Assembly: GCA_020047875.1 (NCBI GenBank)
Contig: JAIFNE010000152.1
Location: forward strand, 1 to 6,330
Direction: 5' to 3'
DNA: 6,330 nucleotides
Source: Hydrogenophaga sp.
GTDB lineage: Bacteria > Pseudomonadota > Gammaproteobacteria > Burkholderiales > Burkholderiaceae_C
This document shows, in pieces, positions 1 to 4,926 of the stretch (position 1 is the first letter of the stretch; the number at the start of each line of letters is the position of its first letter). The translations under genes were made by a program, and so were the position numbers. The notes below the pieces were generated by a model. It worked only from the letters and a program-made list of their open reading frames with translations. It was not told the origin of the DNA and made no database searches.

Positions 1-1065
1 CCAGCGTGAGCACCGAGAGCCAATGCGAGGCGCCAAGGTAGCGGACAAAAAACACCAAGCTGCCATACAAATAGAGCTTTTCAATCAGCGGCGGGATGGC
101 GGCAATCGGGTCCCCGCCCAGCGAGCCGGCAAAGGGAATCCACAGCCAGCCACCCACCCAACTGAAGGCAAACGGCCGCAAGGCGGCCACCGCGATCGAC
201 ACCGCCAGCAAGATCGCAATCACCCGCAGTGTCCGTGGGCCGCTGCGCAGCGAGGGCCACAGGGCGAGCGCCAGCGCCAGCCCCGCCAGGTTCGCCGCGC
301 TGATGGCATTGCCCATGAACAGGGGCTCTGCGGCGACCACCGCCACACACAGCGCCGCGAGCTGCCAACTGCCCCAGCGCTGCAGCAGGCTGTACCGCGA
401 CATGCGAAGAAAGACCAGCCAGCCCGCCAGGTTGCGCAACACGTCGACCGGGCTGGTGTCCCGCCACTGCAGCAGCGGCTTGATGCCGTTTTTGATGTTC
501 TGGAGGTCCAGCGTGGGCACCAGCGGGAACCAGCGGTACAGCAGCCAGAGCCCCATCAGCGCGGTGGCCAGCACCCAGAACTGCTGTCGCGGCAACGCGC
601 AGCGGCCAGGCCCGCGCTCAGTCCGAAAGCCATGCCCAGCAGGTTGAGCGCAGCATCGGCTCCGCTGGGATGGCGATCCGGGAACCAGAACTGCAGGTAC
701 TGCAAACCCAGCGCCAGCGCAGCTCCGCCCAGCAAAGCCAGCAACCGGCGCGGCAGCGGCATCGGCACCGCCAGCAACAGCCCGTAGGGCACAAACAGCA
801 GCACATTGCTCAGCAGGTCCGAGCGCGAATGGCTGGCGTCGGGCCGCAGCAGCTGCCAGCCGTCGGCCCAACTGGCTGTGTGGGCCTGGTAGCGGAATGG
901 GAACAACGAGCCGTAGACCACCAGAAACAGGACGAGCCAGAACAGCCGGCGATGCAGGCGGCTGCGCTCGGGCGGGCTGGCGGGAGACTCAATGGGCAAG
1001 GCAGTGGCTGGTTGGGGCAGTGAGCTGCAGTCTACGGCAGCCTCCCGGGCGGGATAATTGCACAT
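1..1065 (-). pseudogene. VanZ-like membrane protein, frameshifted and cut by the left edge
   Basis: The N-terminal part reads from an ATG at 1065 to a TGA at 556-558 (169 codons). After a polar leader come hydrophobic spans around LFWLVLFLVVYGSLFPF, SNVLLFVPYGLLLAVP and LLALLGGAALALGLQ. The following ADAALNLLGMAFG is the usual end of the VanZ-like core. Near 595 the coding potential moves to another minus frame (codons starting TTG CCG CGA at 595). That frame stays open for about 198 codons to base 2 and encodes at least four more hydrophobic spans, such as FWVLATALMGLWLL, LRVIAILLAVSIAVAAL and LYLYGSLVFFVRYL. One missing base would restore a single protein. I see no slippery heptamer, so mutation or sequencing error is more likely than programmed frameshifting. 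The start is uncertain: a GTG at 1098 and a TTG near 1011 are alternatives. VanZ-like proteins are integral membrane proteins of mostly unknown role, and resistance should not be assumed. Confidence 0.72.
1031..1058 (+). promoter_or_regulatory. Candidate promoter directly abutting the trhO start
   Basis: GATAAT at 1053-1058 is a good -10 match and ends only five bases before the trhO ATG at 1064. Transcription starting about 7 bases downstream would begin at or next to the start codon, giving a leaderless or nearly leaderless message. The -35 side is weak: TCTACG at 1031-1036, 16 bases upstream, matches about half of TTGACA. No Shine-Dalgarno sequence precedes the ATG, which fits this reading. 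The call rests on sequence pattern only. Confidence 0.35.
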
Positions 1066-2059
1066 GGCTACCGATATTTCCTCCACCCGCAAGCCCACCG
1101 GCTACCTGACGGCGGCGCTGTACCAGTTTGTCGATCTGCCCGATTTCGCGGCCCTGCGCGAGCCGATCCAGGCCGCGTGTGAGCATCACGGCGTCAAAGG
1201 CACGCTGCTGCTGGCCCGCGAAGGCATCAACGGCACCATCGCCGGCCCGCCAGACGGCGTGCGCGCGGTGCTGGCCCAGTTGCGCGCCGACCCGCGCCTG
1301 GCCCGGCTGCCCCACAAGGAATCCTGGAGCGACAAGCCGCCTTTTCTTCGCATGAAGGTGCGGTTGAAAAAGGAAATCGTCACCCTTCACGTGCCCGAGC
1401 TCGACCCGAACAAGACCGTGGGCCGCTATGTGAAGCCGCAAGACTGGAACGCCCTGCTGGCCGATCCCGAGGTGCTGGTGGTAGACACCCGCAACGACTA
1501 TGAGGTGGCGATCGGGACTTTTCAGGGCGCGGTCAACCCCAACATCAAGACCTTCACCGAGCTGCCGGCCTGGCTTGATGCCCAGGCGCAGCTGCAGGGC
1601 GAGGCCGGGAAGAAGACCCGGGTGGCGATGTTCTGCACCGGCGGGATTCGCTGCGAAAAGTCGACCGCGCTCATGAAGATGCGCGGCTTCGACGAGGTTT
1701 ACCACCTGGAAGGCGGCATCCTCAAATACTTGGAAGAGGTGCCGCCCGCGCAGAGCACCTGGCAGGGCGAATGCTTTGTGTTTGACGAGCGGGTCAGCGT
1801 GGGCCATGGCCTGACGCCCGGCCCGCACGAACTCTGCCGCTCCTGTCGCTGGCCACTGAGCCCCGAAGACAAGACTTCGCCGCACTACGTCAAGGGCGTG
1901 AGTTGCGCGCATTGCCATGGGCGGCGCACTCCGGAAGAAAAAGCCGGTCTGGCCGAGCGCCAGCGTCAGGTGGAGCTGGCGGAGGCACGCGGGGAAAGCC
2001 ATGTCGGCGCTCGCCAGAACCCGCACACCTCTGAACGGTCAAGCGAGCAGGAAATCTAG
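1064..2059 (+). CDS. trhO: tRNA uridine(34) hydroxylase, rhodanese family (TrhO/YceA)
   Basis: This 331-residue protein belongs to the TrhO/YceA (UPF0176) family. The family catalyses oxygen-dependent hydroxylation of uridine 34 in certain tRNA anticodons, giving 5-hydroxyuridine, the precursor of wobble modifications. It has an N-terminal domain (about residues 13-105), then a rhodanese domain (about 130-230) with DTRNDYE at 141-147. The rhodanese active-site loop CTGGIRC spans C191-C197 and is followed by EKS and the typical HLEGGILKYLEE. The C-terminal region has two CX2C pairs (C258/C261 and C281/C284) that look like a zinc-binding unit, then GRRTPEEKAG. Length is normal for the family. 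I chose the ATG at 1064; a TTG at 1058 is in frame but less likely. No Shine-Dalgarno site is visible. The gene diverges from the VanZ gene and appears to be transcribed alone. Confidence 0.95.
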   Translation: MATDISSTRKPTGYLTAALYQFVDLPDFAALREPIQAACEHHGVKGTLLLAREGINGTIAGPPDGVRAVLAQLRADPRLARLPHKESWSDKPPFLRMKVRLKKEIVTLHVPELDPNKTVGRYVKPQDWNALLADPEVLVVDTRNDYEVAIGTFQGAVNPNIKTFTELPAWLDAQAQLQGEAGKKTRVAMFCTGGIRCEKSTALMKMRGFDEVYHLEGGILKYLEEVPPAQSTWQGECFVFDERVSVGHGLTPGPHELCRSCRWPLSPEDKTSPHYVKGVSCAHCHGRRTPEEKAGLAERQRQVELAEARGESHVGARQNPHTSERSSEQEI

Positions 2060-2173
2060 AAATCACTTGAGATTAAATAAAAAGAGTATTGATTTAAATG
2101 GAAATATTTTATCCATAACAACGGGGTCAGACGCCATTTGGCTGGTGGATGACCGCGAACGCACTCACCCCAC
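2060..2173. other. AT-rich gene-free spacer after trhO
   Basis: No coding region is supported here. Bases 2060-2120 are strikingly AT-rich compared with the genes on either side. They include an imperfect palindrome at 2099-2115 (TGGA arms around an AT core). The bases that follow return to high GC, with GGGGTCAGACGCC near 2123. Such a patch could hold promoter elements or mark acquired DNA; I see no convincing -35/-10 pair. Confidence 0.4.
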
Positions 2174-2270
2174 CAGAGGCTTCAACAGCTCGGTCCTTGT
2201 CTGGGTCTTGGCTGCACGGGTGTAGCAAGACGAATGGAAGCGTCGCCCCTGTCCGAAGCCTCTGTTTTTT
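2174..2270 (+). terminator. Candidate structured RNA or long-loop terminator with T6 tail
   Basis: CAGAGGCTTC at 2174-2183 is perfectly complementary to GAAGCCTCTG at 2255-2264, and the second arm runs straight into TTTTTT (2265-2270). The 71-base interior holds its own hairpin. GTCTT plus GCTGCA (2205-2216, G2210 bulged) pairs with TGTAGC plus AAGAC (2221-2231), closed by the tetraloop CGGG and including one G-U pair. A 10-bp closing stem, an inner 11-bp hairpin and a U tract on the plus strand resemble a small RNA ending in its terminator. It could also be a distant terminator for trhO. No strong promoter is visible just upstream, and the region resembles no RNA family I recognise. Confidence 0.35.
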
Positions 2271-2271
2271 G

Positions 2272-2370
2272 AACACGCTGCAAAGAACTGCCGCTGCAGC
2301 CGCTTGTGTTTTCCATGGGTGACGTCACAACCAGTGCTCCAAGGAGATATTGCTCCTGGACTCTGGGCAC
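2272..2370. repeat. Cluster of short inverted repeats, gene-free
   Basis: Three palindromic units follow one another. AACAC-GCTGC (2272-2281) pairs with GCAGC (2296-2300) and GTGTT (2306-2310), with one five-base bulge. GTGACGTCAC (2319-2328) is a perfect 10-bp palindrome. GTGC-TCC-AGGAG (2334-2346, A2341 bulged) pairs with CTCCT-GGA-GCAC (2353-2370) around an ATATTG loop, with a six-base bulge at 2361-2366. No open frame on either strand here resembles a known protein. Together with 2174-2270 this makes nearly 200 bases of consecutive stems. Function is unknown, and part of the pairing may be chance in GC-rich DNA. Confidence 0.35.
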
Positions 2371-2404
2371 AAGCGAGCAAAAAATCGCAACCAGATCTAA
2401 GCAT

Positions 2405-3030
2405 GGTTTGCACAACGTCCGCTGTGACGAGGGCTGATGCGCGATGTTTCAGATGGCGGCACCTTCAGGGCGATTCAGCGCGTTCGAGGGCCGCTTCGGG
2501 CGCACTCATCCCCGAGCCTCCTTCCAAAGCGTTCGCCGCACCTTCCACAGATTGAAGAGCGCAAACAGCGCGTGCAGATGCGCCGTGTTCTTGGCCTGGC
2601 CGAGATAGCGCACCGTCACCTGCCCGAGCTGGCGCTTGATGACACGGAACGGGCGCCACACCTTGGCGCAGACGCTTGCCTTCACATATTCGAGCTTCTC
2701 CATAACTGCACCCAACGATCGGCTTGCACTTGTCCAGCGTTAGGCGTTTGCCCGGGCGCAGCGCCACGTGCCAGTCCCGAGTCGGCGTCCACACCAATGT
2801 GCACCTTCATGCCGAAGTGCCACTGGTTGCCCTTCTTCGTCTGGTGCATCTTGGGGTCGCGCTCGCTGCACGCTGCTGTTGTTGGTCGAACTCGGTGCGG
2901 CAATCAGCGTGGCATCGACCACCGTATCCGCTCTCGCTCTGGCTCATTTGTTTCATGTCGTCAATGTGCACTTCCCATGCCAGCGGTGAGGCATTTCAGA
3001 TCTTTTCTAAAGTTTTGTCTTGGACAAACC
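2405..3030 (-). mobile_element. Remnant of an IS5-family insertion sequence (ends tentative)
   Basis: The element is recognised by its decayed transposase (2506-2956, minus strand). Its outer limits are uncertain. One possible pair of terminal inverted repeats is GGTTTGCACAA at 2405-2415 and, on the minus strand, GGTTTGTCCAA at 3030-3020 (9 of 11 match). An alternative boundary is the 8-bp direct repeat TTTCAGAT at 2447-2454 and 2994-3001, although IS5-family target duplications are usually shorter. Either choice leaves an element of about 0.5-0.6 kb, roughly half a normal IS5-type element, so it has lost internal DNA and cannot move on its own. Confidence 0.55.
2506..2956 (-). pseudogene. 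Decayed IS5-family transposase, several deletions and frameshifts
   Basis: Pieces of one IS5-type DDE transposase lie in order in four frame changes. The start MKQMS (ATG at 2956) is followed by a deletion of most of the N-terminal half. Then come VVDATLIAAPSST (about 2923-2885), a small indel near 2868, and KMHQTKKGNQWHFGMK with HIGVDADSGL (to about 2771). A second deletion at 2771-2775 removes the region with the middle catalytic Asp (DAGY in relatives). WHVALRPGKR, another small indel near 2717, and MEKLEYVKA to RVIKRQ and LFALFNLW follow, ending at TGA 2506-2508. The catalytic Glu of the family motif VEHPFR is gone: it reads VWRPFR, with Trp at 2658-2656. Only about 450 bp remain of a usual coding length near 1 kb. 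It is certainly inactive. Confidence 0.9.
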
Positions 3031-3035
3031 GATAA
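3008..3035 (+). promoter_or_regulatory. Sigma-28 (FliA)-type promoter of the chemoreceptor gene
   Basis: TAAAGTTT at 3008-3015 matches the FliA -35 consensus at all eight positions. ACCGATAA at 3028-3035 matches the -10 consensus GCCGATAA at seven of eight. The spacer is 12 bases, one more than the usual 11. It lies 75 bases before the start codon of a methyl-accepting chemotaxis protein, a classical late flagellar-regulon target. A transcript would start near 3042 and have a leader of about 70 bases, with a small CAGGG/CCCTG hairpin at 3051-3072. Confidence 0.7.
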
Positions 3036-3110
3036 CTCTGTCTAAGCACCCAGGGACGGCTGTCTTGCCCTGATTGAGCTTGCCTCTTCCTTTACGGAGT
3101 AACGGACGCC

Positions 3111-4673
3111 ATGAGTTCATTCAACAACATCAAGGTGGCCTCCCGTCTGGGCCTCGCTTTTTCCCTGATCATCGTTTTGGCGGTGGCCGTGGTGCTTGTG
3201 GGGATCGAACGGTTGGCCAAAATCTCTGGCAGCGTCACACTGATCGATGAGGACCGTATGCCCAAGGTCCAGAGGCTTGCCGACATCACCGATAACGTCA
3301 ACCTGAGTGCCCGCGAGCTGCGTAATGCCTTGATCTGGGACGACCCGGCGCAAATCAGCGCGGCGCTTGACATCGCCCAGAAAGCACACGGTGATGTGGC
3401 CACCACGCTGGAGGCTTTCATACCGACCATCACCAGCGAGGAAGGCCTCAAGCGCCTCTCTGCCATGACTCAGGCGCGCGCCGTGCACATGCGCCTGAAG
3501 CAGGAATTCAAAGATCTTGTGCGAGCCAACAACCGAGCTGATGCCAAAACACTGCTGTTTGAGCAGCTCCGTCCGGCACAGCTTTCCTACATGAAAGCGC
3601 TGGACGAGCTGAAGGATTACCAGACCGACCTCATCGGTATGGCGGCTCGGCAGGGCGAGACTGTCTACGTCAACGGCAAGCTGCTGATGATCGGGTTGCT
3701 GCTGTTCATGGTTGTCGTAAGCGCTCTCTTTGGCTGGGGGATTTCGCGGTCCATCACGCGGCAGCTTGGCGGCGAACCCAATTACGCGGCAACAGTGGCG
3801 AATGAAATCGCCCATGGCAATTTGGGGGTGGCTGTGCGGCTGCGAGCTGGCGACACCACCAGCCTGATGGCTTCCATGAAGCTCATGCGCGACAGCCTGG
3901 TTCGGGTGGTCAGCAATGTTCGCGAAAGCAGCGACAGCGTGGTCACGGGCTCAAGCCAGATTGCCATCGGCAGCGTCGATCTGGCGCAGCGAACCGAAGA
4001 GCAAGCCAGTAATCTGGAGCAAACCGCTGCGTCGATGGAGCAACTGACTGCCACCGTGAGGCAGAATTCCGCCGCAGCCCGGCAGGCAAATGAGTTGGCC
4101 ACCAACGCCAGCGCCTCAGCAGTTCAAGGCGGTGTGGTGGTGCGGCAGGTGGTGAGCACGATGGAAGATATCAACGCATCGAGCAAGAAGATCGGCGACA
4201 TCATCAGCGTGATCGACGGCATCGCTTTCCAAACCAACATTCTGGCGCTGAATGCCGCTGTTGAAGCGGCCCGCGCGGGCGAGCTCGGCCGAGGCTTTGC
4301 CGTGGTTGCCGCTGAGGTTCGCAACCTGGCACAGCGCAGTGCTGGCGCTGCCAAGGAAATCAAAATCCTGATCGTTGAGAGCGTAGAAAAGGTTCAGGTC
4401 GGTTCTCAACTGGTGGAAGACGCTGGAAACAACATGAAGTCCATCGTTAACCAGGTCGGTCGCGTGAGCGCCCTGGTTGGCGAGATCAGCGTGGCCGTCG
4501 CCGAACAGACCCAGGGCATTGAGCAGGTCAGTCACGCTGTGAACCAGCTGGACCAGGTAACACAACAAAACGCCGCCTTGGTGGAAGAAAGCTCGGTGGC
4601 AGCGGAAAGCCTGAAGCAGCAAGCGATCAGTCTGGCCGAAGCGGTGAGCGTATTCAGGCTCAGCCCGACCTAG
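3111..4673 (+). CDS. Methyl-accepting chemotaxis protein with four-helix-bundle-type sensor domain
   Basis: This complete 520-residue transmembrane chemoreceptor controls the CheA kinase through CheW in polar arrays, in response to a periplasmic signal. TM1 is at about 12-32. A mostly helical periplasmic domain (33-190) fits the 4HB_MCP type. TM2 is at about 191-212, followed by HAMP (about 213-265, with the variant LGGEPNYAATVANEIAHGNL). The cytoplasmic signalling hairpin spans about 266-510. Its conserved tip is at 370-400, from GIAFQTNILALNAAVEAARAG to ELGRGFAVVA. Glu/Gln-rich helices such as QRTEEQASNLEQTAASMEQL (293-312) are likely methylation regions. No C-terminal CheR-docking pentapeptide is present; the protein ends in FRLSPT. 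GGAG at 3096-3099 lies 11 bases before the ATG, slightly long but acceptable. A FliA-like promoter lies upstream. The ligand cannot be inferred. Confidence 0.95.
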   Translation: MSSFNNIKVASRLGLAFSLIIVLAVAVVLVGIERLAKISGSVTLIDEDRMPKVQRLADITDNVNLSARELRNALIWDDPAQISAALDIAQKAHGDVATTLEAFIPTITSEEGLKRLSAMTQARAVHMRLKQEFKDLVRANNRADAKTLLFEQLRPAQLSYMKALDELKDYQTDLIGMAARQGETVYVNGKLLMIGLLLFMVVVSALFGWGISRSITRQLGGEPNYAATVANEIAHGNLGVAVRLRAGDTTSLMASMKLMRDSLVRVVSNVRESSDSVVTGSSQIAIGSVDLAQRTEEQASNLEQTAASMEQLTATVRQNSAAARQANELATNASASAVQGGVVVRQVVSTMEDINASSKKIGDIISVIDGIAFQTNILALNAAVEAARAGELGRGFAVVAAEVRNLAQRSAGAAKEIKILIVESVEKVQVGSQLVEDAGNNMKSIVNQVGRVSALVGEISVAVAEQTQGIEQVSHAVNQLDQVTQQNAALVEESSVAAESLKQQAISLAEAVSVFRLSPT

Positions 4674-4681
4674 GAGTCTGC

Positions 4682-4826
4682 GCGGCAGAAGAATCGTTGG
4701 CTACAAACCGCCCGCAGCGGTCCACTTTTCACCGTCTTTTTGCCCCATAGCCGGGCTATGGGGCTGCAAATTCGGCAAAAACTGGCCTCGCCGGGGGCGG
4801 TTTTCGCTTTCAACGCCTTCTGCCGC
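4682..4826. repeat. Long imperfect inverted repeat (dispersed-repeat or MITE-like), between converging genes
   Basis: Nested complementary blocks span the spacer after the chemoreceptor gene. GCGGCAGAAG (4682-4691) pairs with CTTCTGCCGC (4817-4826), AAACCGCCC (4705-4713) with GGGCGGTTT (4795-4803), and TTTTTGCC (4737-4744) with GGCAAAAA (4774-4781). The centre is a perfect 10-bp stem, GCCCCATAGC (4742-4751) with GCTATGGGGC (4755-4764), around CGG. The outer arm begins 8 bases after the chemoreceptor stop codon. I recall similar intergenic sequence in Comamonadaceae genomes, so a dispersed repeat is my best reading, but copy number cannot be seen here. It could also act as a two-way transcription barrier, although no T-run follows the central stem on either strand. 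Confidence 0.6.
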
Positions 4827-4851
4827 ACAGGCTCCTGGCAGGCGGCTGAAA

Positions 4852-4899
4852 TACTGGTCTGGCTGGAAATTCGTGAAGGGTGCAGTGAAGCAACCAGTA
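4852..4899. repeat. Short inverted repeat near the glnD 3' end
   Basis: TACTGGT (4852-4858) is complementary to ACCAGTA (4893-4899), separated by 34 bases. It lies between the long palindrome and the glnD stop codon at 4927-4929 and may belong to the same repeat unit. No T-run is present, so it is not an obvious intrinsic terminator. Confidence 0.35.
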
Positions 4900-4926
4900 C
4901 TTGGCCGGAGCAGTTTGCAGGCCTGA

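Noticed and set aside
23..787. Plus-strand open frame of 254 codons opposite the VanZ gene
   Set aside because: Its composition is Gln/Arg/Pro/His-rich, typical of an antisense shadow, whereas the minus strand encodes clean membrane spans.
989..2026. Long open frame on the minus strand opposite trhO (345 codons)
   Set aside because: It is antisense to a clearly recognised gene with intact catalytic and zinc motifs. Its protein has no recognisable motif, and GC-rich codon use produces such shadows.
2165..2415. Two overlapping minus-strand open frames of about 80 codons in the spacer
   Set aside because: Neither resembles a known protein, neither has a visible ribosome-binding site, and both run across the inverted-repeat cluster.
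2392..3003. AGATCT at 2392-2397 and 2998-3003 as IS ends
   Set aside because: A six-base palindrome shared at two places is expected by chance, and the matching does not extend inward.
4742..4764. Intrinsic terminator at the perfect 10-bp hairpin
   Set aside because: No T-run follows on the plus strand and the minus strand is followed by As, so it lacks the tract needed for a standard terminator in either direction.
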